NCBI RefSeq assembly: GCF_044596045.1
Contig: NZ_CP138995.1
Span: forward strand, 3,720,001-3,784,000
DNA length: 64,000 nt
Direction of reading: 5' to 3'
Origin: Flagellimonas sp947499585
Lineage (GTDB): Bacteria; Bacteroidota; Bacteroidia; Flavobacteriales; Flavobacteriaceae
The notes under the pieces are model-generated. The model ran no database searches, was not told the DNA's origin, and saw only the letters and a program-made list of their open reading frames with translations. Numbering within the stretch: position 1 is the first letter of the stretch; every line of letters begins with the position of its first letter. Positions 1 through 8,700 of this stretch are shown here, piece by piece. The translations under genes and the position numbers were made by a program.

Positions 1-1
1 T

Positions 2-181
2 TGGATTGAAAGTTTGGAGTTGGAAATACGTCTTAAAGCTTGGGAAACCATCCATACCGAAATTTCTCAAAAATACGATGATGCTATTGTAGAATGGTTG
101 GCGGAAAAAGCGGACCTCAAAATAGTAACGGAATTCACAGATTCTGAACAACAGTATAAAAATTACGTTTTTAAAAAATAA
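2..181 (+). CDS. C-terminal fragment of an unidentified protein (truncated by window edge)
   Basis: An open frame runs from the window edge to a TAA at 179-181 and encodes the last 59 residues of a protein. The tail is helical-looking and rich in Glu, Lys and Trp, ending in YVFKK. There is no recognisable motif, so I cannot name it. The stop lies 3 bases before the ATG of the DUF427 gene, so the two are probably co-transcribed. Confidence 0.6.
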   Translation, partial: WIESLELEIRLKAWETIHTEISQKYDDAIVEWLAEKADLKIVTEFTDSEQQYKNYVFKK

Positions 182-184
182 TTT

Positions 185-466
185 ATGAAAGCAATTTGGA
201 ATAACACCGTAATAGCAGAAAGTGATGACACTGTGGTTATAGAAAATAATCATTACTTTCCTGAGGAGAGTATTAAAAAGGAGTTTTTTAAACCTAGTGA
301 AACCCACACAACATGTCCGTGGAAAGGTGTTGCTTCTTATTACTCAATAGAGGTAGATGGAAAGCAAAATACTGATGCTGCTTGGTACTACCCAGAAACA
401 AGCGAACTCGCAAAACCCATTAAAGGAAAGGTCGCTTTTTGGAAAGGAGTCACCATTGAGGCCTAA
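185..466 (+). CDS. DUF427 domain-containing protein
   Basis: The 93-residue product matches the small DUF427 family along its whole length. Visible family features are the opening MKAIWNNTVIAES, the acidic strand DTVVIENNHYFP, the T-TCPWKG segment near residue 45, the AAWYYPE stretch near 66 and the closing FWKGV. The family is a small all-beta, cytosolic protein without an established biochemical role, often found near photolyase or oxidoreductase genes. It follows the truncated upstream gene by 3 bases and is likely the last gene of that operon. Family assignment is confident; function is unknown. Confidence 0.85.
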   Translation: MKAIWNNTVIAESDDTVVIENNHYFPEESIKKEFFKPSETHTTCPWKGVASYYSIEVDGKQNTDAAWYYPETSELAKPIKGKVAFWKGVTIEA

Positions 467-490
467 ACTTCAATGGCGACTTTAAAAGTT

Positions 491-787
491 TTATAGTTCT
501 AAAACAGCATTTTCTGTCCCAGCATAATCGTTCCATTGAAAACGATCAGCTTCGGTATCATTAATATATGATCCGTCTACCAAGTATCTAAACTCGTAAG
601 TGTTTTCTTTTGGAAGTTCAAACGTTCCTTTAAAAGTTCCGTTTTTTAGCTTTCTTAAAGTACTTCCCTTTGGGTTCCAATTATTGAAATCGCCAACTAC
701 AGCTACTTTCTTTGCTTCTTCTGCAGGCACAGTGAATGTAACTTTACAAACAGGCTTGCTCTTAAGGTATTGTTTTTTTATTGCCAT
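491..787 (-). CDS. Small CBM48 / AMPK-type glycogen-binding domain protein
   Basis: I start this at the ATG at 787 (MAIKKQYLK), giving 98 residues; the frame stays open for 13 more codons upstream, but those look like leader sequence. The protein is essentially one carbohydrate-binding module 48 (isoamylase N-terminal-like) domain. It shows the VAVVGDFNNWNP signature near residues 28-39, a charged KLKNGTFKGTFELP strand, YEFRYLVDG near 67 and a closing NAVLEL. Stand-alone CBM48 proteins of this size are common in Flavobacteriia and probably bind alpha-glucan or act as regulatory modules; no catalytic domain is attached. It converges on the DUF427 gene with a 24-base gap. Confidence 0.85.
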   Translation of the reverse strand: MAIKKQYLKSKPVCKVTFTVPAEEAKKVAVVGDFNNWNPKGSTLRKLKNGTFKGTFELPKENTYEFRYLVDGSYINDTEADRFQWNDYAGTENAVLEL

Positions 788-945
788 GGTATTTTTCTTT
801 TTAAAATCAGACACAAAACAATACATAAAACAGCTTACTTACAATAAGTTACGTTCGATTTATCATATTGATAAAATGCGCCTAACAATAGGGTTACATC
901 TACAAAATTAGTGTTTGATTTTTCAAAAAAAATGATATTTATCAC

Positions 946-2025
946 TTAGGATTTGAGCATATCCGCAATTGCATCAATCTCGTTTTCTGTATTGTAGAAG
1001 TGAAAACTTAAGCGAATACCATCACCGCGAAGCGCACAAACAACATTTTGACTCTCAAGCTTATTAAAAAGCTGCTTATCTCCCTTTATATTAAAGATGG
1101 TGCTATGCAGGTTTCTGTCCACCACATTTTCCTCTAAAAGATTCAATGCTGAAAATTCTGCTTTGGCTTTGGATGATAATTTTTCCATTTGGGCTGAAAT
1201 GTGATTCATACCAATGTTTTCTAAAAAATTCAACGAAAATTGCAGACTTCCAAAATTGAATGAATCCAAATGTCCTGGTTCTAAATATTTACAGAAAGGG
1301 ATATCATTTCTTTTGTCAATTTCTCTATCTACAGAGCCATTACCAATAAATTTAAGATCAAAACGTTCTTTGGCTTCTTCTTTGACCAAAACAAAACCAT
1401 TTCCATAACCGGACAACAACCACTTGTATGCACTTGCTCCCAAAACATCTATACCAGAATCTTGAAAATTGAATTCTTGAGTACCACAAAATTGAGTGCC
1501 ATCCACGATAATCAATAGGTTTTTAAAATCGTTTTTTAACTTCTTCAGAAAATTTAAATCTATCTTGACACCGTTCACCCATTGTACAATACTTAGGGCA
1601 AGAACATCAATTTTTCCAGTTTGCACTTTTTCGTAGATTCTCTCTTCTAGTTTTTCATCAATTTCAATATATTCTCTATTAAAATCCCTCGTCTCAAAAG
1701 GCCAATTTAAAGAGGGATAATCGTCCTTTAAAAGGAGTATATTTTGCTTCTTTGTTAATCCCTCTAAAAGCATATTAAGGCCTAGGGTAAAGTTGGGCAC
1801 CAATGCTACATTTTCCGTTTTACAACTAAAAAATTTACCCACAGCGTCTCTTACATTTGACATATTGTGAAAACTCTTCATTTTCATCTCGCTCCCCCCT
1901 ATCAGATAATCCAAATCATGTTCTTGTCTCCATTCTAACAAGTCTTCATACAACAGGCCAGTTGCTGCAGTATTGGCATATATGCATTGCTTTAAAACAG
2001 GGAATTTCTTTCTTAAGTTTTGCAT
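946..2025 (-). CDS. Aminotransferase class V-fold PLP enzyme (cysteine desulfurase-like)
   Basis: The 359-residue product has the fold-type I, class V pattern. VDGTQ around residue 175 supplies the Asp that contacts the pyridine nitrogen, and SAYKWL carries the probable Schiff-base lysine at about residue 201. The N-terminus ANTAATGL matches the substrate-binding start of this class. I see no obvious C-terminal catalytic cysteine loop, so a dedicated Fe-S-cluster desulfurase role is doubtful; a kynureninase-, selenocysteine-lyase- or isopenicillin-N-epimerase-like activity on a small amino acid is equally possible. It is monocistronic, divergent from the 2TM-folA pair. The family is clear but the substrate is not. 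Confidence 0.85.
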   Translation of the reverse strand: MQNLRKKFPVLKQCIYANTAATGLLYEDLLEWRQEHDLDYLIGGSEMKMKSFHNMSNVRDAVGKFFSCKTENVALVPNFTLGLNMLLEGLTKKQNILLLKDDYPSLNWPFETRDFNREYIEIDEKLEERIYEKVQTGKIDVLALSIVQWVNGVKIDLNFLKKLKNDFKNLLIIVDGTQFCGTQEFNFQDSGIDVLGASAYKWLLSGYGNGFVLVKEEAKERFDLKFIGNGSVDREIDKRNDIPFCKYLEPGHLDSFNFGSLQFSLNFLENIGMNHISAQMEKLSSKAKAEFSALNLLEENVVDRNLHSTIFNIKGDKQLFNKLESQNVVCALRGDGIRLSFHFYNTENEIDAIADMLKS

Positions 2026-2079
2026 TGATAAAATTTTGGATGTAATTCAATTATATTTGCCTATAAAGATAGCCATTCA

Positions 2080-2469
2080 ATGTTATCAAGAAAGAAGGAA
2101 CAAAACCCAGTTGATATAGAACAGCATGAACTTTTGGAAAATGCCCAAAAGCGAATTCGTCAAAAAAAAAGACTGTTTTCCCATTTTGTAATTTTTCTAA
2201 TAGGCAGCATTTTTCTTGTCCTCATCAATAAAATCCTAAAGTACGGTGAAGCCTATGATTGGTTTATTTGGGCCATTCTTTTATGGGCCTTTTTGTTCAT
2301 AATGCATGCATTCAATGTTTTTGTTACCAATAAATTTATGGGGCAGAAATGGGAGCGACAACAACGAGAAAAGTTGGTAAGCAAACAAAAGAAACGTATT
2401 GCAGAAATTCAAAAGGAAATTGATACTGATTTTCCACTTTCCAAAATCAATAAAAAAAAAGATTTGTGA
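2080..2469 (+). CDS. 2TM domain-containing membrane protein
   Basis: This 129-residue protein has a charged N-terminus, two hydrophobic segments (about residues 36-53 and 62-82) and a basic, coiled-coil-like C-terminal tail. That is the layout of the Bacteroidota 2TM domain family, a module also found attached to LytTR-type sensor kinases. The first helix is preceded by RIRQKKRLFSHF, typical of the family. Its TGA overlaps the GTG start of folA by four bases (GTGA), so translation of the two is probably coupled. Its role is unknown. Confidence 0.8.
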   Translation: MLSRKKEQNPVDIEQHELLENAQKRIRQKKRLFSHFVIFLIGSIFLVLINKILKYGEAYDWFIWAILLWAFLFIMHAFNVFVTNKFMGQKWERQQREKLVSKQKKRIAEIQKEIDTDFPLSKINKKKDL

Positions 2470-2957
2470 GGCAATTGATTATTATTGCGGCAGCAGGAGA
2501 AAACAACGCCCTTGGCATAAACAACGATCTTCCCTGGCACCTGCCTGATGATTTTAAGCGTTTTAAGACCTTGACCACTGGACATAAAATAATTATGGGC
2601 CGTAAAACTTTAGAAAGTTTCCCAAAGGCGCTCCCAAATAGAGAACATATTGTAATTACACGGGATAAGAACTATACCCCTAAATTTCCCTGTACCATGG
2701 CTCATTCTATAGAAAATGCCATAGAATTGATAACTGATGAAGAATCTGCATTTATTATTGGGGGAGGTGAAATTTATAAACAGGCAATGGAATTTGCCAC
2801 GGATATCGAGTTAACCAGAATCCATGATTCTTTTGAAGCTGATACTTTTTTCCCATCTATTGATACAAATGAGTGGAAGCTAGTTAACGAAGCGTATCAT
2901 CCTAAAGACAAGAAACACCAACACGATTTTACGTACCTCACCTATCGTAGAAAGTGA
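2466..2957 (+). CDS. folA: Dihydrofolate reductase
   Basis: FolA reduces dihydrofolate to tetrahydrofolate with NADPH. The 163-residue product shows the family landmarks: NALGINNDLPWHLP over the Met20-loop region, the acidic active-site residue Asp29 (the E. coli Asp27 equivalent), the cofactor-binding IMGRKT near 44, and IIGGGEIY near 97. Length is normal for a bacterial chromosomal enzyme. The start is a GTG overlapping the upstream stop in GTGA; no ATG would preserve the conserved N-terminal strand. A second folate gene (folK fusion) lies at 27.9 kb. It converges on murI with a 3-base gap. Confidence 0.95.
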   Translation: MRQLIIIAAAGENNALGINNDLPWHLPDDFKRFKTLTTGHKIIMGRKTLESFPKALPNREHIVITRDKNYTPKFPCTMAHSIENAIELITDEESAFIIGGGEIYKQAMEFATDIELTRIHDSFEADTFFPSIDTNEWKLVNEAYHPKDKKHQHDFTYLTYRRK

Positions 2958-2960
2958 AGA

Positions 2961-3740
2961 TTAGAAGTCTAGATGGAAAACTTCAACATTAGCACCATCT
3001 ACCAAGTTTTTAAGGACCTTCACATTTGAATTGGATAAAAATATGTGTTTTGTATTATTCCCTATTTTGGAGGATAGCTGATTTTTAATCAATATGGTAT
3101 TTGTTTGTCGTGCCACAGCCTCTCCAGAATCTATTATTGTCACCTTTTGGGGAAGTAGGCCCTTAAGAATAGGTATCAGGTAAGGGTAATGTGTACAACC
3201 TAAAACAAGGCAATCAATGTCTTCCTCCAACATTGGATCCATATACTTCTTTAAAAGTTCTGTTGTTGTTTTTGAATAGACCTCCCCTGCTTCAATCAAT
3301 TCGACCAAACCCGTACCCTCTTGTTCGAGTACCGTAATTCCTTCGGCAAAGATTTTTGAGGTACTATGGAACAAACTACTAGACAGGGTGCCCTTGGTTG
3401 CCAAAATACCTACTTTCTTGGTCTTTGTATGGAGCGCCGCCGGCTTTATAGCAGGCTCTATTCCTATGAACGGAACTTTATACGTTGCACGTAAATAATC
3501 AATAGCGTTTGTGGTAGCAGTGTTGCAAGCAACTACAATTAACTTGCACTTTTTTTGAAGTAAAAACTCCGTGTTTTTTATGCTAAGATCTAGAATCTCC
3601 TCTTTTGATTTAGCACCGTATGGTGCATTCTTGCTATCTGCAAGGTAGATGGTGTTTTCAGTGGGAAGTAACTTTTGTATTTCCTTCCAAATGGATGTTC
3701 CTCCAACACCTGAATCAAAAATCCCAATGGGTTGTTGCAT
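2961..3740 (-). CDS. murI: Glutamate racemase
   Basis: MurI interconverts L- and D-glutamate to supply D-Glu for peptidoglycan. From the ATG at 3740 it has 259 residues; a TTG two codons upstream is less likely. The two catalytic cysteines are visible in VACNTATTNA (Cys72) and LGCTHYPYL (Cys182), and the N-terminal GIFDSGVGG carries the catalytic-region Asp9. It is the last gene of the uppS-bamA-ompH-ompH-murI string. A terminator-like hairpin at 3771-3803 separates it from ompH, so it may have its own promoter or depend on read-through. Confidence 0.95.
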   Translation of the reverse strand: MQQPIGIFDSGVGGTSIWKEIQKLLPTENTIYLADSKNAPYGAKSKEEILDLSIKNTEFLLQKKCKLIVVACNTATTNAIDYLRATYKVPFIGIEPAIKPAALHTKTKKVGILATKGTLSSSLFHSTSKIFAEGITVLEQEGTGLVELIEAGEVYSKTTTELLKKYMDPMLEEDIDCLVLGCTHYPYLIPILKGLLPQKVTIIDSGEAVARQTNTILIKNQLSSKIGNNTKHIFLSNSNVKVLKNLVDGANVEVFHLDF

Positions 3741-3770
3741 GTTCAAAAATAGACACTAATATTAGAAAAT

Positions 3771-3803
3771 AAAAAACCGCTTTATCTAGTAGAGAAAGCG
3801 GTT
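3771..3803 (-). terminator. Rho-independent terminator after ompH
   Basis: Nine-base arms AACCGCTTT (3775-3783) and AAAGCGGTT (3795-3803) enclose an 11-base loop. On the minus strand the hairpin is followed by a T-rich stretch. It lies 24 bases after the ompH stop, upstream of murI. Confidence 0.75.
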
Positions 3804-3826
3804 ATAATATTGTAAGAGTAAAAGTG

Positions 3827-4336
3827 TTAGAAGCCTAATTCTTGTTTTACTGCTGGTAATAAATCTTTTCCTTTGGCTACGATAAGACTAAGTCCAGGGC
3901 TAGCATCTACTACATAGTCAAAACCTTGTGCAGCAGCAACTTTTTCAATAGCAGTTTTTGCTCTATCAGAAATAGGAGCAAACAATTCTTGTTGCTTCTT
4001 TTGCATCTCTTGAACTGCAGCTTGCTCTGCTTCTTTAATGTTTTTCTCAAACCCTTGAAGCTCAACTGCTCTTTTTTGGTTTTCTTCTTCAGATTTTGAA
4101 GTAGCCTCGTTAGAGTATTGGGTATATTTATTTTGAAGCTCAGTCATAGAACTCTCTATATCCGCTCTGTACGTTTCTTGTAATTTTTTTAGTTCGCCTT
4201 GCGCTGCTTTCATCTCCGGCATTTCAGACAATAATTGCTGCACATTGATGTGGGCAACCTTGCTCTGCGCATTTACAAAACCAGTAGCCGCCACAAATAA
4301 GACTAGGGCTACAGCAATCTTCTTTACATTTTTCAT
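3827..4336 (-). CDS. OmpH/Skp family periplasmic chaperone
   Basis: This 169-residue protein has a signal peptide (MKNVKKIAVALVLFVAATGFVNAQ, cleavage after about residue 23) and a mature part that is mostly heptad-like charged coiled coil. It ends in the small-core strand FDYVVDASPGLSLIVA. That is the Skp/OmpH arrangement: a trimeric holdase that carries unfolded outer-membrane proteins to BamA. It is the second of two adjacent OmpH paralogues downstream of bamA, fitting a role in barrel assembly. A terminator follows it. Confidence 0.9.
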   Translation of the reverse strand: MKNVKKIAVALVLFVAATGFVNAQSKVAHINVQQLLSEMPEMKAAQGELKKLQETYRADIESSMTELQNKYTQYSNEATSKSEEENQKRAVELQGFEKNIKEAEQAAVQEMQKKQQELFAPISDRAKTAIEKVAAAQGFDYVVDASPGLSLIVAKGKDLLPAVKQELGF

Positions 4337-4380
4337 GATTCTAAGTTACTATTTGAATGTTAATTTTAGTGTTTCAATAT

Positions 4381-5217
4381 TTATTGTTGTATTGAATCCT
4401 TTTGTTGTTCTTGCGTTTTTTTCCTTTCTTCTAATTTTCCTTTTCGCTTGGCCTCGCGCTCTTCCAATAATTTTTTTCTTCTTTCTTCGTATGCCTTCTT
4501 CCGCTCTTCTCTAAGTCTTAACTGCTCAGTTCTTCTATCTTCAATTTCTTTAGTCTTAGCATCTCTGGCATCTTCAGCTTTTGCTTGCCGCTCTTTTAAC
4601 GCCTCACTTATTTCCTTATCGGCTTCAACCTCTTCTTCTTTAAACTTGTCTAAGCGGCTCTTTTGCTGTTCCTTTTTATTGGATTTGCTCACCTTTCTGG
4701 TCCGAGCTATCTCCCTTAAAACCAAGTCACTGATATCGTGTCTTTTTTCGGAGTACAACATTACAACATCTGCCGATTTATCAAAAATAAAATCGTATCT
4801 TTTATTTCCACCAATTTTTTGGACTTCGTTAAAAACTTGGTCTTGTATTGGCTGAATCAAAAGTTGTTTCTGCAACACCAAATCTCCTTGTGGACCAAAA
4901 CGATCCTGTTGATAGTCCAGCATTTCTTTCTCCAAAATCTGGATTTCCTCTTCACGTTCAGCAATTAACTCGTCCGTTAAAAGCACTTTCTCCGCCATTA
5001 AATCCTTCTTTATCTGCTCAACAACACTTTGTTTAAGCTCAATTTCCTGCTTCCATTTCTGGGCCTTGGTATTTAATTGTTCTGTTGCGTCTCTATATTC
5101 CTCAACATTTTCAAGGATATACTCCATGTCCACATACCCAATTCGTACTCCTCTTTGCGAGAAGCCATAAAAGGAAGACATCAAAACAACTAATGACAAA
5201 AGAACTTTGGTATTCAT
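4381..5217 (-). CDS. OmpH/Skp family protein with long charged C-terminal tail
   Basis: The product has 278 residues, longer than the usual 160-190 of OmpH proteins. Residues 1-20 form a signal peptide ending in YGFSQ. Residues about 22-175 are the Skp-like core, with the strand start VRIGYVDMEYILENV and the return strand YDFIFDKSADVVMLY. The last roughly 100 residues are almost uninterrupted Lys, Arg and Glu heptads, probably a long single helix. Two OmpH genes after bamA are usual in Flavobacteriaceae; this tailed copy may act as a spacer-type chaperone or contact peptidoglycan (inference). Confidence 0.88.
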   Translation of the reverse strand: MNTKVLLSLVVLMSSFYGFSQRGVRIGYVDMEYILENVEEYRDATEQLNTKAQKWKQEIELKQSVVEQIKKDLMAEKVLLTDELIAEREEEIQILEKEMLDYQQDRFGPQGDLVLQKQLLIQPIQDQVFNEVQKIGGNKRYDFIFDKSADVVMLYSEKRHDISDLVLREIARTRKVSKSNKKEQQKSRLDKFKEEEVEADKEISEALKERQAKAEDARDAKTKEIEDRRTEQLRLREERKKAYEERRKKLLEEREAKRKGKLEERKKTQEQQKDSIQQ

Positions 5218-5316
5218 TTTTGATTCCGCTTTTTACTAAGAAAATATCGTGCCAAAATAACTAAATAATTTAAAATGAGCTATTTAGAAATTACAAAAAC
5301 AGTGTTTTTCTTCTGG

Positions 5317-7986
5317 TTAAAACTGTTGCCCGATGATGAAGTGCGTTTGCCAGCCGCTTGGTCCAACCGACCCTGGTCTGGCATCTGTATCAAAGCCATA
5401 CCCAAAATCAATACCCAAGAGACCAAATGCCGGCATAAAAATACGTAGCCCCACTCCGGCAGATCTTTTTAATTCAAACGGATTATACTCATTAAAATTG
5501 TTAAATGCGTTTCCTGCTTCCAAAAAAGAAAGCGCATAAATGGAAGCTGAAGGTTTCAATGTAAGAGGGTAACGTAATTCTAAAGAGAATTTGTTATAAA
5601 TAGTACCACCATCTTGCTCCTGTCTGTTTGTTATTGGATTTGTAATAAAAGGAGTCAAAGAACTGTTTTCATATCCTCTTAATTGAACTACATCTCTTCC
5701 ATCCAGAGTAAAGTTCCCTAGACCATCTCCACCAACGAAGAAACGTTCAAATGGCACGTTACCTATATCATTATTGTAGCTCCCCAAAAAGCCAAATTCT
5801 GCATTGGAACGCAATACCAGTTTATCAACCAATCTTGTGTACCAGTCACCTTTAAATTTTATTTTGTAGAATTCCAATAGTTTAAAGCGTTCTTCTTCCA
5901 ATCTTTCCAACTCATCACTTAGCTCTTCAAATTCCAGCTGTTCTTCAATGTTCGCTGGGGTTGCACCAATCTCAAAAAGCCTTTCTGTGGTCTCGTCGAT
6001 AGTAGTCCTTATTTCTTTAAAGTTCTTGCCACTAAAAAGTGAATATGGCGGAGTAAACTTTGCTGTAAGTTCAAAATTTGATCCTGTCAACGGAAATATT
6101 CTACTGGGACCTTGTGAACTTCTTGATATTCCGAAAGTATAACTTAAAGAGTTGGAACTACCATTACCAAAATTGAAAAGTCCATTATTAAAGTCGTTGA
6201 AATCATATAACTGGTAGCTCAAAGAATGGGAAATTGTAAAGAAATCATCTGGCCATTGTACTCTTTTAGCAAGCCCCGCTGAAATCCCTGTTATTGAAAA
6301 TCCTCTATCTCTATCAACATCCAATCTACCCTGATTGTTAAAATTGGTAGCGAATTGCTGAGTTCTTGACAATGAAAAGTTAAACCTAACAGGTTTTCTG
6401 CCACCTAACCATGGTTCTGCAAAATTCAAACTATATACACGGAATGTTCTACTCGCTTGTAAACGGAGTGCAAACGTCTGACCATCTCCCATAGGAACTG
6501 GTTTGTAGGCCTCACCATTAAAGATATTTCTTAATGAAAAATTACTAAAAGACAGACCCAGAGTTCCAATAAATCCGCCACCGCCGAAACCGCCTTGCAA
6601 TTCTATTTGGCTAGAACCAGATTCCACCAAACTATATTTTATATCTACCGTACCGGCATTGGGGTCGGGGTTTTGAATGTCTGGCACTATTTGCTCAGCA
6701 TCAAAAAATCCTAATTGTCCTAATTCCCTAATACTACGTACAATATTATCCTTGCTGTATTTCTGTCCGGGTCTAGTACGTAGTTCCCTAAAAATTACGT
6801 GGTCATTGGTTTTATCATTTCCAGATACGGTAACATGATCTAAGAAGGTTTCTTTACCTTCTATAATACGTATCTCAAAATTGATCGTATCATTTATTGC
6901 AGATACTTCAACTGGGTTAATACTTGAAAACAAGTACCCATTGTTTTGATAGAGGTTGGTTAAATCCTCACCATCGGGTTTTGTATCATCGGCTATTCGT
7001 TTTTTAAGCAATACTCCATTATACGTAGCTCCTTTACGAATACCCAAGACCTGACTCAACTGCCTGTCCGTATACACTGAATTACCAACAAAGTTGATAT
7101 CCCCAAAATAATATTTATCCCCTTCTTCAACGCTTATTTTTAAATCGATGTTGTTTTCATCAACTTTCACAAAAGTGTCAGATAAAATTCGTGCATCTCT
7201 ATACCCCCTCTCGGCATAGGCATCCACCAGACTGGAAAGATCTTCTTTGTAATCAGCTTCTATATATTTGGATTTCTTCCAAAAGCGGTAAATCTTTTTC
7301 TTCTTCGTTTTCTTTAATGACTTTGCAAGTCTTTTGTCCGTAAGCTTTTCGTTCCCTTCAAATACTATTTTCCGAATTTTAACCTTGTCACCCTTTTTTA
7401 CATTGATGACCATACTTTGTGTATTGGTACCAGATGTATCCGCAGCCGTGGCTATATTTACTTTAGCATTTAAAAAGCCTTGCTTTTTATATTTGTTTTG
7501 AAGGTAATTTTTAGTGTTGGCAATTAAACTCTCAGTGATTTTTTTCCCCTTTTTAAGGTCTGTATCATTTATAATGTCTTCTACCTTTCGTTTTTTAACG
7601 CCATATACCGTAACGTTTGAAAGTGTTGGTCGTTCTAAAATATTTAACTCCAAAAAGATTTTGTCACCTTCTATTTTGGTGTAGTAGATTTCAACGTTGC
7701 TGAACAACTCTAAGCTCCATAACTTTTTTATAACGGCGCTAATCTCATCTCCAGGAATGGTAATTGCTTGTCCCACCCGAAGACCGGTATAGGTTTTAAC
7801 CGTTTGTTCATTATAGCTTTGTAGACCAGTAACCGACAACCCGCCTAAAATATAACTCTTCCCATCTTCAAAGGAAGTATCCTGAGAAAAGCTTTGATTG
7901 GTGAAGAGTAGTAGAAGGAGTAGTTTTAGGTATAGTTGGGTGGAATTTTTTATATCCTTAATTGAGTTGTTCGCTAGTTTTTCCAA
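5317..7986 (-). CDS. bamA: Outer-membrane protein assembly factor BamA
   Basis: BamA is the essential core of the machine that folds beta-barrels into the outer membrane. The 889-residue product has a signal peptide (hydrophobic LYLKLLLLLLF, ending FSQ), a series of POTRA repeats to about residue 440, and a C-terminal 16-strand barrel ending in phenylalanine (IGQQF). An acidic, helix-like insertion of about 50 residues lies in an extracellular loop near residues 640-700. No ATG or GTG exists in frame before the signal peptide. The annotated start is a TTG at 7986 inside uppS (29-base overlap); the alternative is a rare ATT at 7962 overlapping the uppS stop. Two OmpH chaperone genes follow. 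Confidence 0.95.
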   Translation of the reverse strand: MEKLANNSIKDIKNSTQLYLKLLLLLLFTNQSFSQDTSFEDGKSYILGGLSVTGLQSYNEQTVKTYTGLRVGQAITIPGDEISAVIKKLWSLELFSNVEIYYTKIEGDKIFLELNILERPTLSNVTVYGVKKRKVEDIINDTDLKKGKKITESLIANTKNYLQNKYKKQGFLNAKVNIATAADTSGTNTQSMVINVKKGDKVKIRKIVFEGNEKLTDKRLAKSLKKTKKKKIYRFWKKSKYIEADYKEDLSSLVDAYAERGYRDARILSDTFVKVDENNIDLKISVEEGDKYYFGDINFVGNSVYTDRQLSQVLGIRKGATYNGVLLKKRIADDTKPDGEDLTNLYQNNGYLFSSINPVEVSAINDTINFEIRIIEGKETFLDHVTVSGNDKTNDHVIFRELRTRPGQKYSKDNIVRSIRELGQLGFFDAEQIVPDIQNPDPNAGTVDIKYSLVESGSSQIELQGGFGGGGFIGTLGLSFSNFSLRNIFNGEAYKPVPMGDGQTFALRLQASRTFRVYSLNFAEPWLGGRKPVRFNFSLSRTQQFATNFNNQGRLDVDRDRGFSITGISAGLAKRVQWPDDFFTISHSLSYQLYDFNDFNNGLFNFGNGSSNSLSYTFGISRSSQGPSRIFPLTGSNFELTAKFTPPYSLFSGKNFKEIRTTIDETTERLFEIGATPANIEEQLEFEELSDELERLEEERFKLLEFYKIKFKGDWYTRLVDKLVLRSNAEFGFLGSYNNDIGNVPFERFFVGGDGLGNFTLDGRDVVQLRGYENSSLTPFITNPITNRQEQDGGTIYNKFSLELRYPLTLKPSASIYALSFLEAGNAFNNFNEYNPFELKRSAGVGLRIFMPAFGLLGIDFGYGFDTDARPGSVGPSGWQTHFIIGQQF

Positions 7987-8698
7987 ATCGTCGTTCTCTA
8001 TTTTGGTAACTTAATATTGCTTCTACCAAATGATGCTCACTAAAATCAGGCCAAAATACATCAATAAAATATAATTCAGCGTATGCAATTTGCCAAAGTA
8101 AAAAATTACTTATTCTACGTTCCCCACTGGTACGTATGAGTAAATCTACATCTGGTAAAAAATGCGAGTAAAGATGAGTATTTATAACGGTTTCGTCAAT
8201 ATTTTCGGGTGAAATTATATTATTTTTAACTTTGATGCTTATCTCTTTTATGGCTGTTTTTATTTCTTCCCTAGAGCCATAGCTAAGGGCCAAAGTAAGC
8301 ATCATGCCAGTATTGTCAGATGTTTTTGAAATAACTTCCGCAAGTTGTTTTTGGGCTTTAGAAGGCAAAGAATCTATATTACCAATTGCATTTAGCCTAA
8401 TATTATTTTTATTGAGTGTCTTTAGTTCTTTACGTAAAGAAGCCACTAAAAGTTTCATTAAGGTTTCTACTTCTAGTTTGGGGCGATTCCAGTTTTCCGT
8501 GGAAAAAGCGTAAAGTGTTAAAAATTGTATTTGAAGTTTTGCGCAGTTCTCAACGGTTTTTCTTACCGCCTCCACTCCATTCTCGTGACCAAAAATTCTG
8601 AGTTTACCGCGTTGTTTGGCCCACCTACCATTACCATCCATGATAATGGCAACATGTTTTGGAAGCTTATCCGTGTTTACGTCCTCTAATGTGTGCAT
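7958..8698 (-). CDS. uppS: Isoprenyl transferase (undecaprenyl diphosphate synthase)
   Basis: UppS condenses isopentenyl diphosphate onto farnesyl diphosphate in cis to make the C55 lipid carrier for peptidoglycan and O-antigen. The 246-residue protein has the signature HVAIIMDGNGRWA with catalytic Asp21, then YAFSTENWNRP near 75, and the C-terminal RTSGERRISNFLLWQ and FWPDF motifs. Length is normal. It begins 2 bases after the DUF6089 gene ends and overlaps bamA at its 3' end, so the three are one transcription unit. Confidence 0.95.
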   Translation of the reverse strand: MHTLEDVNTDKLPKHVAIIMDGNGRWAKQRGKLRIFGHENGVEAVRKTVENCAKLQIQFLTLYAFSTENWNRPKLEVETLMKLLVASLRKELKTLNKNNIRLNAIGNIDSLPSKAQKQLAEVISKTSDNTGMMLTLALSYGSREEIKTAIKEISIKVKNNIISPENIDETVINTHLYSHFLPDVDLLIRTSGERRISNFLLWQIAYAELYFIDVFWPDFSEHHLVEAILSYQNRERRFGKTSEQLN

Positions 8699-8700
8699 TT

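Noticed and set aside
4245..5036. Several hydrophobic plus-strand frames opposite the OmpH genes
   Set aside because: They are complements of Lys/Glu-rich coiled-coil codons (giving Phe/Leu/Ser) and carry no initiation signals.
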